Part shown: in pieces, positions 42,348 through 52,768 of the stretch | Layout of the letters: each line of letters starts with the position of its first letter | How positions within the stretch are numbered: the first letter of the stretch is position 1 | Assembly (NCBI RefSeq): GCF_036699995.1 | Contig: NZ_CP144906.1 | Coordinates: forward strand, 5,399,501 to 5,463,500 | Source of the DNA: Clostridium beijerinckii | Lineage (GTDB): Bacteria > Bacillota > Clostridia > Clostridiales > Clostridiaceae | Reading direction: 5' to 3' | Length of the DNA: 64,000 bases | The notes under the pieces: model-generated | What the model was told of the DNA's origin: nothing | The model's database searches: none | The model's input: the letters and a program-made list of their open reading frames with translations, nothing else | Position numbers and translations under genes: made by a program

Positions 42348-43340
42348 TTAATTAATCCCACCCACACTTTCTCTTTCTATTAGCTTCAAGGAAGTATCCT
42401 TATTCTCTTCTAACTCTTTTCCCTCTATTAAATCTAGGATTCCTTGAGCTGCTTTTATACCAATTAATTCATAATCAAAAGCTACTGTTGTAAGTGTAGG
42501 GTATGAAACACTTCCTATATCATATCCTCCAAATCCAGCTACTGAAATTTCTTCTGGAACTTTAATATTATTTTCATGTAAATATCTAAGTACTCCTAAA
42601 CAAATATTATCAGTTGCACAAACTATTGCTGTCGGCTTATATTCTAATATCTGTCTAGCCTTACTGTATGCATTGGTAAATGAAAAATCAGTTTCAACAA
42701 ATTGAACATTACAATCTGGATTATCTTTCTTCACAGCATCAATGAATCCATTTTTACGATCCACTCCCACTGCTATATCCCATTCATTTACTCCTAAAAA
42801 TACTATATTTTTATGTCCCTTAGATTTAAAATAGCTTCCAAGTATTTTTCCTGCTTCATAATCATCTATTTTTATATAATTAGTAAATTCATTTTTTTGC
42901 CCTGTAAATATAGTTGGAATACTAAGCCTGCTAATTAATTGAATATGCTTTTTAGTAATAGCCATAGAATTAATGATTATTCCATCAACTCCTTGCTGAT
43001 AAAGGCTATTGATATTTGCTAGTTCTTTCTCTATATCTAGTTCGCTGATCAAGATAATTCCTTGATAATCATTTTCCATTAATTTTTTATTGATACCAGT
43101 TAATACTTTGCCTATTGTAACAGAATCGATTCTAGGAATTACAATTCCAACTAATCTACTTTTTTTAGTCTTTAATCTTTTTGCAAAAAAATTAGTTTCA
43201 AATCCGGTCTTTTCGATCGCTTCTTTTATCTTTTTAGCATTTTCTTCGCTCACGTATCCATTATTCAAATATCTAGAAACACTACTCTTTGAAACATTAA
43301 CCATATTAGCAATATCTTGAATTGTGACTTTTCGATCCAT
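42348..43340 (-). CDS. scrR: LacI-family repressor of the sucrose operon
   Basis: 330 residues. The helix-turn-helix VTIQDIANMVNVSKSSVSRYLN and hinge are typical of LacI proteins. The C-terminal periplasmic-binding-like domain senses the inducer, in ScrR proteins usually fructose or a phosphorylated sugar. ATG 43340 follows GGAGG; the ATG four codons earlier overlaps the ribosome site. Second gene of the operon, after scrA. The site at 44915-44930 is its likely operator. Confidence 0.93.
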   Translation of the reverse strand: MDRKVTIQDIANMVNVSKSSVSRYLNNGYVSEENAKKIKEAIEKTGFETNFFAKRLKTKKSRLVGIVIPRIDSVTIGKVLTGINKKLMENDYQGIILISELDIEKELANINSLYQQGVDGIIINSMAITKKHIQLISRLSIPTIFTGQKNEFTNYIKIDDYEAGKILGSYFKSKGHKNIVFLGVNEWDIAVGVDRKNGFIDAVKKDNPDCNVQFVETDFSFTNAYSKARQILEYKPTAIVCATDNICLGVLRYLHENNIKVPEEISVAGFGGYDIGSVSYPTLTTVAFDYELIGIKAAQGILDLIEGKELEENKDTSLKLIERESVGGIN

Positions 43341-43459
43341 ATTATCCTCCATATATGTTTTATATAAATATTATTATATATCATTAATACATATTATTGA
43401 AAAGATAACTTATAAACTTATATGGATATTAATATATAAAATATAGCTTTATATAGCTT

Positions 43460-43499
43460 GATAGATTTAGCAAGCAAAATTATCCCTACTAAATCTATC
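43460..43499 (-). other. Stem-loop between scrA and scrR
   Basis: GATAGATTTAG and CTAAATCTATC form a perfect 11-base-pair stem with an 18-base loop. There is no T run leftward, so it is more likely an mRNA-stabilising or partial-termination structure that sets the scrA to scrRBK ratio. Confidence 0.5.
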
Positions 43500-43529
43500 T
43501 ATAATTCATCTAAATATTTTTTATTATTC

Positions 43530-44885
43530 CTATTCTTCTGCCTTAAAGAAGAACAATGTTAAGCAAAAAGCAACTGCTATAGCTACAACGTTAACTAAAA
43601 TATAACTTCCAAGATTGTTCACATATAATAGCATACCTGGTAATGCTGTAATTCCCATTCCTGTGCCTGCTAGGTGAAGTATTCCTGAAAGCATTCCTCC
43701 AACTGCTCCTCCTGCGCATCCAAATATAAACGGCTTTATAAATCTTAAGTTAACACCAAATATTGCTGGTTCAGTAATGCCTAAAAATGCTGGAATTGCT
43801 GATGAAATATATAATGAACGCTTCTTTTTATCTTTTGTTTTGAATGCTACTGCTAAAGCTGCCCCACCTTGTGCTACAATACCACAAGTTATCATTGCAT
43901 TAAATGCATCTTTTCCTGTGCTAGATAGCAATTCAACTTCTAAAGCATTTAATGCATGGTGAACTCCAGTAACAACTATAAGTTGATGTACTCCTCCTAC
44001 AACTAGTCCACCTAATCCAAATGGAAGCCCCATGAATCCTTTGATTGCTCCAAATATTAATTGTTCAGCATTATGCATAATTGGCCCAACTATTAATAAT
44101 CCCAATACCATTGAAAATAATAATGTAATAAATGGAGTTACTATTAGATCCAATACATCTGGAACTACTTTCTTAAGTGCCTTTTGAGTTTTAGCTGCAA
44201 TAATTCCTAATACTAATGCTGGCAATACAGATCCTTGATATCCAACTACAGGAATATTTAATCCTAGTATAGTTAGATTAATTGGAGTTGCTGTTCCCGC
44301 TGCCACAGCATAAGCATTTGGTAAACTAGGTGATACAAGCATTAATCCTATTACTATACCTATTACTGGTGTACCTCCAAACTTTTTCATGGTTGACCAT
44401 GCAACTAATGCTGGTAAAAATGCAAAAGCAGTATCTGTCAATACTTGAGTAAAGAGAATAAAATTCTCATTCATTTGGACTCCTAGATTTGTCAGAAGAC
44501 CTCTTAGTCCCATAAACAAACCTGTTGCAACTAATACTGGTATTATAGGTACAAATACATCTCCAAAAGTTCTAGATATTTTTTGAATTAATGTCATTTG
44601 GCTATAAGCTTCCTCTTTATTATTTCCAGTTACTAAGTCAGAATTTTGTCCAACTATGACATCATAAACTTTATTTACAAATCCTGTTCCAAGAATTATT
44701 TGGTATTGCGCTGCCGAGAAAAATTGTCCTTTTACACCATCAATATTTTCAATAGCTTTTTCATTTATTTTTTCCTTATCATTAAGTATAAGTCTTAATC
44801 TAGTTGCACAATGTTCTACTGATTTTATATTTTCTTTTCCACCAATATTCTCTAGAATTTCTTTTGCTACTATTTGTTCCTTCAT
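43530..44885 (-). CDS. scrA: PTS sucrose-specific EIIBC
   Basis: 451 residues. N-terminal EIIB domain with phospho-Cys26 (VEHCATRLRLIL), then the EIIC channel of the glucose/sucrose superfamily (GVHHALNALEVELL, FLGITEPAIFGVNLRF). It lacks a fused EIIA, so it must borrow one; the EIIA-Glc encoded at 47.9 kb is the nearest candidate. AGGAGGGG precedes the ATG. First gene of scrA-R-B-K. Confidence 0.95.
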   Translation of the reverse strand: MKEQIVAKEILENIGGKENIKSVEHCATRLRLILNDKEKINEKAIENIDGVKGQFFSAAQYQIILGTGFVNKVYDVIVGQNSDLVTGNNKEEAYSQMTLIQKISRTFGDVFVPIIPVLVATGLFMGLRGLLTNLGVQMNENFILFTQVLTDTAFAFLPALVAWSTMKKFGGTPVIGIVIGLMLVSPSLPNAYAVAAGTATPINLTILGLNIPVVGYQGSVLPALVLGIIAAKTQKALKKVVPDVLDLIVTPFITLLFSMVLGLLIVGPIMHNAEQLIFGAIKGFMGLPFGLGGLVVGGVHQLIVVTGVHHALNALEVELLSSTGKDAFNAMITCGIVAQGGAALAVAFKTKDKKKRSLYISSAIPAFLGITEPAIFGVNLRFIKPFIFGCAGGAVGGMLSGILHLAGTGMGITALPGMLLYVNNLGSYILVNVVAIAVAFCLTLFFFKAEE

Positions 44886-44914
44886 TAATGTCCCCTCCTA
44901 ATTTAATTAACTTC

Positions 44915-44965
44915 AAAAACCGTTTTCATGTTAATATGATACCAGTTCCATATATAATGTGTCAA
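44915..44965 (-). promoter_or_regulatory. scr promoter and LacI-type operator
   Basis: Minus strand: TTGACA (44960-44965), 18 bases, TATCAT (44936-44941). Just downstream lies ATGAAAACGGTTTTTG (44915-44930), a near-palindrome of the LacI/CcpA type that would block elongation when ScrR or CcpA is bound. Confidence 0.7.
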
Positions 44966-45178
44966 TACGTTTTTTACGTAAATAATAAATTATATAGATT
45001 TCCTTTCTGCCCCATGTATAATGCATATTTTCTAATATATTATCTATTATGCCTTCCTATTCATATGATTTATATTTTCAAAAACTACAATTCATTTCAT
45101 ATGGTACTGTTCCCACTAGCATTACTAATTTTAAAAATTAAATTTATATATAAAACAATCAGTTCTCAGAAAATAAAA

Positions 45179-45214
45179 AAGTGTACTCCTTTTTGTAGTT
45201 TAAGGAACACACTT
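45179..45214 (-). terminator. Terminator after the 157-residue membrane protein
   Basis: AAGTGTACTCCTT pairs with AAGGAACACACTT. Leftward it is followed by TTTTTTATTTTC. Confidence 0.7.
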
Positions 45215-45232
45215 ATTAACTATACTTTATTT

Positions 45233-45706
45233 TTAAAATGTAATTTTTTGAACATAAATTATCTTAACTATTTTTTCAAGTTCTTCATTTAAGGCTAATT
45301 GTATTATTTTATTGTTGTTTAATTCAAAAGTATAAATCTTTAGTCCATTTATATTAGTATTATAATATGCTGACACCCCGCTCTTAAGAGCATTTTTTCG
45401 TTCTGTAATGTATACTTTTTTCACATCATCTCTACTAATCTTTTGAGCAATCTTTCTTCTACTTGCATTATAGACCTTAGTTATTGTTATATCACCATTA
45501 TATAACTCATACTCATAATCAATATACATAAAGTAACTTCCCACAAAAAATATTAATGCTACTATTATTAGCGCTATTCCGATTATTGGTGATGCAAAAA
45601 CAATCATTAATCCAACTACTAAAAAAACAATTGAAATTTTTTGAAGTATGTTACTAATTCTCTTAGGCTTATCTGATGGAATAAACTGTTCTAAAACAAC
45701 TTCCAT
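45233..45706 (-). CDS. Membrane protein of unknown function (157 aa), DUF6106-like
   Basis: Two closely spaced membrane segments (about 22-40 and 43-62) in the N-terminal half, then a soluble beta-rich domain (YEYELYNGDITITKVYNASRRK, then LKIYTFELNNNKIIQLALNE) that looks like a PH-like fold facing the cytoplasm. This layout resembles small clostridial membrane proteins of the DUF6106 kind. AAAGGGGAG precedes the ATG. A single gene with its own terminator. Confidence 0.6.
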   Translation of the reverse strand: MEVVLEQFIPSDKPKRISNILQKISIVFLVVGLMIVFASPIIGIALIIVALIFFVGSYFMYIDYEYELYNGDITITKVYNASRRKIAQKISRDDVKKVYITERKNALKSGVSAYYNTNINGLKIYTFELNNNKIIQLALNEELEKIVKIIYVQKITF

Positions 45707-45963
45707 ATTCTCACTCCCCTTTAAACATTTATACCTATAGTAAATATTTTAAATTAATTCATATCGTATAGTAAGTATAAAATTAAAATTTATCTTGATG
45801 AAAATCTCATTTCACTTATACTTAATTACTATTATACATATTAAACGAAATAAATTGTATTAGTTCCTTTACTTTTTGTGAAATATTACATAGATTTCAT
45901 ATAAATTTCTATAATCCAACAACCATAAATTCATATGCTTTTACTAATAATAAGATGAATAAA

Positions 45964-45987
45964 AACAGATGAAAAAATTCATCTGTT
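45964..45987 (-). terminator. Terminator of the parM-parR unit
   Basis: AACAGATGAA and TTCATCTGTT pair around a 4-base loop. Leftward it is followed by TTTTTATTC. Confidence 0.8.
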
Positions 45988-45989
45988 CT

Positions 45990-46256
45990 CTACCACTGAA
46001 GCAATCTATCTATCTCATTTTCTTGATCACTATCTATTTTTATAGATTCTTTTTCATCTATAGATATAGCTGCCTCATCAACTTTATCATTACTAACTTT
46101 TTTAATAGTTGAAGGTATCATAGTACCTCTCATTTTTTCACCTATTAGTACAGTTATATATGCAGAAAAATCTAAGCCAAGAGATTTGGCTTCTTTAGAT
46201 GCAAATTCCTTAATATGGGGAGCTAAAGTAATTGTAGTTTTTAACTTTTTACACAT
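45990..46256 (-). CDS. ParR-like DNA-binding adaptor (88 aa)
   Basis: A small protein whose first half (LKTTITLAPHIKEFASKEAK, then SLGLDFSAYITVLIGEKMRG) fits a ribbon-helix-helix fold and whose acidic C-terminal tail (KVDEAAISIDEKESIKIDSD, ending RLLQW) fits the actin-binding tail of ParR proteins. It overlaps the end of the ParM-like gene by eight bases, as partner genes often do. Identification rests on context and architecture more than sequence identity. Confidence 0.6.
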   Translation of the reverse strand: MCKKLKTTITLAPHIKEFASKEAKSLGLDFSAYITVLIGEKMRGTMIPSTIKKVSNDKVDEAAISIDEKESIKIDSDQENEIDRLLQW

Positions 46257-47142
46257 TCTTACTCTTACCTATTATGTCATAAGTTTTTACATTAATCATC
46301 TGTGCATCATCTAATACTCTGTAGTCTTTTAAATAATTTTTAAGCAATAAGGCTCCCCCACCTATGAAAACAAATCTCGAATATTTTGATTGCTCTGGAA
46401 ATGCCTGTTTTATAGCATTTATTATTTCTCCTGCTCTCAAACTTAATACATTATCAATATCGTTACTTACATCTACTTCTTTTCCTTCTACAAATATAGC
46501 TTTATCTGCAATTATTTGTTCTGCTTTCATACGATTAGAATAGTTCACTCCATATTTGGTTAACTCTTGTAGAAGTACATCATATGTGGGATTTACTCCC
46601 AATGGATATGTTCTACCTTCTTTAAATTGGCCATTGCTCATATATGCTATATCTAATGTACCACCACCTATATCTACTACTAGCGTATCCTTTTCTACTA
46701 ATGATTTATCATATAAAAATAATCCTGCCGACTGAGGAAATACAATTACTTTGGTAATTGTAAAACTTCTATTTTCTCCATTAAGTTTCATAAAGACTCG
46801 TCTATTTTCAAGAGCTTTTATCAGAGAATTCTTTTGTTCTGCAAAAAATTGAGCAGGAAGTCCTGTTATAACCCTTACATTGTTATCTATTGTTGAACTC
46901 ATTGTAGCTGCTATAGCTGTATATAGGCAAATATGAAATATAATATCCTTATCTCTTGAATGTTCTATGCTGGTAAATCCATCATCATTACCAATTAAAT
47001 ATGTTTTATTATTGTACTCAACAGTATATTTAGCGGTCTCTAACTCGTGCATCTTTTCTTTTACTGTCGATGAAAAGGAGCCTTCTATGTTATGTCCAAT
47101 AAAATTTGTTGTATTGTAGCCTATATCTGCACTGATTCTCAT
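46249..47142 (-). CDS. ParM/StbA-family actin-like ATPase
   Basis: 297 residues of the actin/Hsp70 fold: phosphate-1 region ISADIGYNTTNFIG, phosphate-2 VVDIGGGTLDIAYM, and adenosine motif FVFIGGGALLLKNYL. ParM-like proteins polymerise into filaments that push plasmid copies apart; here the gene is in what appears to be chromosomal DNA. Ribosome site GGGGG. Together with the downstream adaptor it forms a plasmid-segregation-like pair, perhaps from an integrated plasmid or phage. Confidence 0.85.
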   Translation of the reverse strand: MRISADIGYNTTNFIGHNIEGSFSSTVKEKMHELETAKYTVEYNNKTYLIGNDDGFTSIEHSRDKDIIFHICLYTAIAATMSSTIDNNVRVITGLPAQFFAEQKNSLIKALENRRVFMKLNGENRSFTITKVIVFPQSAGLFLYDKSLVEKDTLVVDIGGGTLDIAYMSNGQFKEGRTYPLGVNPTYDVLLQELTKYGVNYSNRMKAEQIIADKAIFVEGKEVDVSNDIDNVLSLRAGEIINAIKQAFPEQSKYSRFVFIGGGALLLKNYLKDYRVLDDAQMINVKTYDIIGKSKNV

Positions 47143-47378
47143 TTTTTAATCCCCCTTTTTTACTTTTACATTCTATTTGAATATCTTTTTATGGCGTTTA
47201 TACCACTGTTCACCTAAAAATTATTTATCCTTATGAAATGTTTCTCCATTAATATTCCTTTGTATGTAGTTTATATAGCTATCATACTGCTATTACCTTA
47301 GGCCATTAAACAGTATTTGTACAATGTATTGCTTGTCTATACTTTATATGCAAGCAGATAAAACTCAAGATCAACTTG

Positions 47379-47564
47379 CTATTCTTTGGATTCTAAATCC
47401 AAATCAATATCTCCATTTATTTCAGATAATTCAGATTTACTAATCGATTTCATCATATTAAATAGCATAAATTCTGTAATAGTCATTCCTTGCTTTCTAG
47501 CCATTCTTTTTATAGCTAGCTTCTGTTCTGTTGTAACTCTGAGCATTATGGTAGCATCTTTCAT
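47379..47564 (-). CDS. Ribbon-helix-helix protein (61 aa)
   Basis: IMLRVTTEQKLAIKRMARKQ followed by GMTITEFMLFNMM is a typical ribbon-helix-helix dimerisation unit, like antitoxins of the DUF1778 kind or Arc-type repressors. GGGGGG precedes ATG 47564. No toxin gene is adjacent. It lies 236 bases upstream of the ParM-like gene in the same direction, so it may bind the region between as a regulator. Confidence 0.7.
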   Translation of the reverse strand: MKDATIMLRVTTEQKLAIKRMARKQGMTITEFMLFNMMKSISKSELSEINGDIDLDLESKE

Positions 47565-47823
47565 CGTATCCCCCCATTCTACGTAATGTATATAATGTAA
47601 TTACGATTTATACATTACATACAATATCACACTTGTTTTACATTTTTTGTAAAAATATAGTATAAAAATTATAAAATCTCTCGACTTCTTTCGTATTTTG
47701 TTTTTTATATTATATAAACATTATCACTTGCATAAGTCACTCCAGTATATAGACTTGACTCTCTTGCCAGTATATTGATTTATACAAAGGATTATTTAAC
47801 AACTATAATCTTAGAGAGTAAAA
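47565..47823. other. Intergenic, promoter region of the par-like unit
   Basis: No ORF. The sequence upstream of 47564 is rich in TACATTACAT-type short repeats (TAATGTATATAATGTAATTACG on the plus strand), which could serve as operators for the ribbon-helix-helix protein. Confidence 0.35.
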
Positions 47824-47866
47824 AATAATCTAGAGCATATATTCGCATATTATACTCTAGATTATT
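47824..47866 (-). terminator. Terminator of the alpha-glucoside operon
   Basis: AATAATCTAGAG and CTCTAGATTATT form a perfect 12-base-pair stem. Leftward it is followed by TTTTTTACTC. Confidence 0.85.
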
Positions 47867-47916
47867 TAAATCAACCTTCATAATTTATCATTTTAATTTA
47901 TTATATCTTTAACAAA

Positions 47917-48402
47917 CTAGTTGTACTCTAGTAGGATTATCTCATTTGCCTTCATATCCAAATCAATATGAATATCCACAATTTTATGATTATTAAGTTC
48001 TGATATTACTAGCATAGTAATATCGTCTAAGCCCTTTTCCTTAATAAATTTTCTGTCAAAGCTTAAAAGAAGATCACCTTTTTTTACCGCTTTTCCTTCT
48101 TCACAATATAGTTCAAAACCTTCTCCGTTTAGAGCTACAGTATCAATTCCCACGTGAATTAGAAATTCTACTCCATCTTTGGTCCTTATTCCAACAGCAT
48201 GCTTACTTTCCTTCATAACTGCCGCTATCGTTCCATCACAAGGTGAATATATTTTTCCTTCACTTGGTTTAATCGCAACTCCTTCCCCCATCATTTTTTG
48301 TGAGAACACTTCATCATTAACCTCACTTAGGTCAACACTTACACCATTAGCAAAAGCATAAAATACTTTATTCTTATTTTTATTAAACAAATTCTTAAAC
48401 AT
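47917..48402 (-). CDS. PTS glucose-type EIIA protein
   Basis: 161 residues of the EIIA-Glc/Crr family. Active-site His83 in FLIHVGIDTV and supporting His68 in SKHAVGI; GEGFELYCEEGKAVKKGD is also typical. ATG 48402 lies just after GTAGGAG; a longer start at 48429 precedes that site. It overlaps the reading region of the glucosidase end, so it is co-transcribed. It phosphorylates the EIICB of this operon, which has no IIA domain, and could do the same for the sucrose EIIBC. Confidence 0.92.
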   Translation of the reverse strand: MFKNLFNKNKNKVFYAFANGVSVDLSEVNDEVFSQKMMGEGVAIKPSEGKIYSPCDGTIAAVMKESKHAVGIRTKDGVEFLIHVGIDTVALNGEGFELYCEEGKAVKKGDLLLSFDRKFIKEKGLDDITMLVISELNNHKIVDIHIDLDMKANEIILLEYN

Positions 48403-48410
48403 ACATACTC

Positions 48411-49754
<1,344 letters not shown>

Positions 49755-49796
49755 TTAATTTATATTATTCTTCAAATACTTCTACGATTTATATTA

Positions 49797-51392
49797 TTAT
49801 TCTCCTACAATTCCTAATGCTTCATCCACTATAGATCTTATTCTAGTTACATGTAACCCATAAATTACTTGAACATTTTCTCCTTTTTTAACTACTCCTG
49901 TAGCTCCTGTTCCCTTTAATGTAGCTTCATCAACTTTTGATGTGTCATCAAGGATTAATCTTAGTCTTGTGAAACAGTTATCTACTTTTTTAATATTTTC
50001 TTTTCCTCCTAGGGCCTCTATTATTACAAGTGCTTCATTTCCTGATGTTGATTCTTTATCTCCAGACCCTTGGCCTCCTGTTACTTTATCCTTATAATCT
50101 TGCTTAGTATAAAGTTTAACTTCTTCATTACTGTCTTCTCTTCCAGTAGTCTTTAAGTTAAGCTTAACTATTAGAAATCTAAATATTACATAGTAAACTG
50201 CGAATTGCACTACACCTACTAAAATAAACATTGGCCAACCTGTTTTCTCTATACCTAATGGTAAATTATAAAGTAAGAAATCTATAAATCCATTAGGTGC
50301 TATAGCCCTTACGTTTAATATATTTAAAGCTACCATTCCAAGACCGCTTAAAACTGCATGTACTCCAAATAATATTGGTGCTGTAAATAAGAATGAAAAT
50401 TCTATAGGTTCTGTAACACCTGCTATTATTGAGGTTACTGCTGCTGGTATAAGAATCGCTCTAGCCTTCTTTTTCTTATCAGCATCAGCTGTGTGATAAA
50501 GTGCTAAACACGCTCCTACTAATCCAAACATCTTTGATAATCCTCTAGCATCCCATATAACTGTGCTAGATAAAACTTTAATTGAAGGATCTGCAATTTG
50601 TGCAAAATAAATGTTTCTTGCTCCTTCTATCGCCTTTCCCCCTATAGTCTCTATTCCTCCAAGCTGACTATATAAGAATGGAGTATATACCAAATGATGC
50701 AATCCTGTTGGAATTAAAAGTCTTTCTAGCATTCCATACATAAATACTCCAAAGTTACCACTCTTTTGTATGTAATACCCTAAACTTGATATTCCCCACT
50801 GTACTGATGGCCAAACATAAGAAAGTATTACAGCTAATACAACAACTACTGGAATTAATATTAAGAATACTAATCTTGAACCTCCATATATTTGAAATGC
50901 TCCATTAAATTCTTTCCTGCAATATTTATTATGAAAATACGCTACCACTATACCTAAAATTATTCCTAAAAAAACTCCCATATCCAAAACTTGAGTCCCA
51001 AGCACAATCGCCTGACCAGAACCTCTTAAATTATCTGGATTTACTAACTTCCCTGATAAACTCAAGAAAATATTCATCGCATTATTAAATATTAAATAAA
51101 CTAATACTGATGTGAAACCTGATTCTGCTTTTTTCTCTTTTGCAAGTCCTACAGCTAAACCAACACAGAATATTATTCCAAGGTTTGATAGTATAGGAAC
51201 CAAGGATCCTGATAATATTTTCCCAAATCCAAATATTACACTATTTTTTAAGAACGGTGCATATTCTGCTAATTTGGTATTTGTGAGAATATTTCCAAAA
51301 GCTATTAATATACCTACAATCGGAAGTATTAATACTGGAATAAACATAGCCTTCGAAAATCTTTGCATAGCATTCATAATTTTATCCTTCAT
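49797..51392 (-). CDS. PTS alpha-glucoside-specific EIICB
   Basis: 531 residues. EIIC channel first (AMFIPVLILPIVGILIAFGN, GLHHLVYTPFLYSQ, TEPIEFSFLF), then the EIIB domain with phospho-Cys in VDNCFTRLRLIL near residue 458. No EIIA. Related to MalB of C. acetobutylicum and GlvC. Start ATG 51392 after GAGGTGG; the preceding GTG at 51401 lies inside the ribosome site. Imports maltose or other alpha-glucosides as 6'-phosphates. Confidence 0.93.
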   Translation of the reverse strand: MKDKIMNAMQRFSKAMFIPVLILPIVGILIAFGNILTNTKLAEYAPFLKNSVIFGFGKILSGSLVPILSNLGIIFCVGLAVGLAKEKKAESGFTSVLVYLIFNNAMNIFLSLSGKLVNPDNLRGSGQAIVLGTQVLDMGVFLGIILGIVVAYFHNKYCRKEFNGAFQIYGGSRLVFLILIPVVVVLAVILSYVWPSVQWGISSLGYYIQKSGNFGVFMYGMLERLLIPTGLHHLVYTPFLYSQLGGIETIGGKAIEGARNIYFAQIADPSIKVLSSTVIWDARGLSKMFGLVGACLALYHTADADKKKKARAILIPAAVTSIIAGVTEPIEFSFLFTAPILFGVHAVLSGLGMVALNILNVRAIAPNGFIDFLLYNLPLGIEKTGWPMFILVGVVQFAVYYVIFRFLIVKLNLKTTGREDSNEEVKLYTKQDYKDKVTGGQGSGDKESTSGNEALVIIEALGGKENIKKVDNCFTRLRLILDDTSKVDEATLKGTGATGVVKKGENVQVIYGLHVTRIRSIVDEALGIVGE

Positions 51393-51434
51393 ATATTCCA
51401 CCTCTTATCAAATTATTGTGTCATCCATAGGCTC

Positions 51435-51473
51435 ATTATATATACGTTTTCATTGAATTGAAATAGATTTCAA
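51435..51473 (-). promoter_or_regulatory. Alpha-glucoside operon promoter, cre and RpiR-type palindrome
   Basis: Minus strand: -10 TATAAT at 51435-51440; cre-like ATGAAAACGTATATAT at 51438-51453 (14 of 16 against the clostridial pattern); and the palindrome TTGAAA-TAGA-TTTCAA at 51458-51473, covering the -35 region, a good candidate site for the RpiR-type regulator encoded next door. Confidence 0.6.
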
Positions 51474-51478
51474 GCATT

Positions 51479-51514
51479 AAGAAACCTGTTAGCTTAAAAG
51501 ATAACAGGTTTCTT
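51479..51514 (-). terminator. Terminator after the RpiR-type regulator gene
   Basis: AAGAAACCTGTTA and TAACAGGTTTCTT form a perfect 13-base-pair stem with a 10-base loop. It separates the regulator gene from the operon promoter. Confidence 0.75.
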
Positions 51515-51521
51515 AATTTGA

Positions 51522-52280
51522 CTATTTATTTTCTTTTCTTGTTTCTTGATAATATCTGTAAATTAAGTATTCCATAAACATAAGCATATTTGCAAAAAAC
51601 GAGTTAGCCAGCACATTACTGTCATCCAATTTATGCATATCAAATATTTTAAATGAAATATCCGAAAGAGCTGAAATACTGTTTTCTACTTCCTTTGTGA
51701 AGGAAATTACTACTTTATTTTTCTTCTTCGCCACTTGAACCTTATCTAGCACTTCTTTAGTCTCTCCGGATTTTGATATTACTATTAGCGTTTCCATATC
51801 TTCTAAATTATTTTCAAAGCTGCCCTTAGAATCTATCAATATGCTCTTTATCCCTACCCCAAGCAGCTTTTTGTTAAAGTATTCTCCAGTAATTTCGGAG
51901 TAGCCTCTTGCATAAATAAAAATATACTTTTTGGTTCCACTTGCTAATATCTCTATAAATTTTTTTACATTTTCCTCATCTATATATTTAGACAAAAACT
52001 TAATATCAGTACCTATTAATGCTTCTGACTCTTCTATAATTCCCTTGCTACCACCATCTATTAATGGTGTTATATTATAAATCATATCAATAAATCCTGT
52101 AAAACCTAATTTTTTTGAAAGTCTCATAATAGTTGATGTCGATGTATAGTTTTCAGCAGCAAGCCCTCTAACGCCAAGATCCATTACACTATCAATATTA
52201 TTGATTATATATTCTAATACTTGTTCTTCTATAGGTGTGATTTTTTTATTATTAACAATTTTGCTTAGATCAACTTTCAT
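51522..52280 (-). CDS. MurR/RpiR-family regulator with SIS domain
   Basis: 252 residues. N-terminal RpiR helix-turn-helix (LGVRGLAAENYTSTSTIMRL, then SKKLGFTGFIDMIY) and C-terminal SIS sugar-phosphate-binding domain (IFIYARGYSEITGEYFNKKL, LIVISKSGETKEVLDK). It lies directly upstream of the alpha-glucoside PTS genes and probably activates them with a sugar phosphate as signal, as in GlvR systems. AGAGGATG precedes the ATG. Confidence 0.92.
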   Translation of the reverse strand: MKVDLSKIVNNKKITPIEEQVLEYIINNIDSVMDLGVRGLAAENYTSTSTIMRLSKKLGFTGFIDMIYNITPLIDGGSKGIIEESEALIGTDIKFLSKYIDEENVKKFIEILASGTKKYIFIYARGYSEITGEYFNKKLLGVGIKSILIDSKGSFENNLEDMETLIVISKSGETKEVLDKVQVAKKKNKVVISFTKEVENSISALSDISFKIFDMHKLDDSNVLANSFFANMLMFMEYLIYRYYQETRKENK

Positions 52281-52768
52281 TTTTAATCATCCTCTAATTA
52301 TTATACGATTTCAATAGTTGCAATAACATTATTGTAATACATTACTATCTTACTATTCAATCTTAGCACACTATTATATATGTTGTCATAACTACTTTCT
52401 TGCTCCTATATTCCATTCAAATACTTTCATATGGGAATTGTAATACAATCTACTTATAAATTGCCTATCTAAATTTAATACTTATTTTAGTATTCTTTTT
52501 TATGTTATTAGTATTGTTCTTATACCTCAATTACCTTATAAAAAGCCTAAATTTCCTTAATCTTATCTAGAAAATATATACTGTATTGCTTGTCTATACA
52601 ATATACACAACATTTAATTTATAAAAATTTTATTTTGCCTACTTAAAATATAAATGCTTAATCTATATGTAATTATAGCTATAGAAACATACTACTCGAA
52701 GCTTATTTGTATTTTAGTATCCAAATATTAAAAACATATTATTGACTTATATGAACGCTGGATATTCC
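52281..52768. other. Intergenic region with an 18-base repeated word
   Basis: 488 AT-rich bases without a supported ORF. TGTATTGCTTGTCTATAC at 52582-52599 is repeated exactly at 47325-47342, upstream of the ParM-like gene. Confidence 0.45.

Noticed and set aside
47379-47564. Antitoxin of a type II toxin-antitoxin pair
   Set aside because: The ribbon-helix-helix fold fits, but no toxin-sized partner gene lies next to it.
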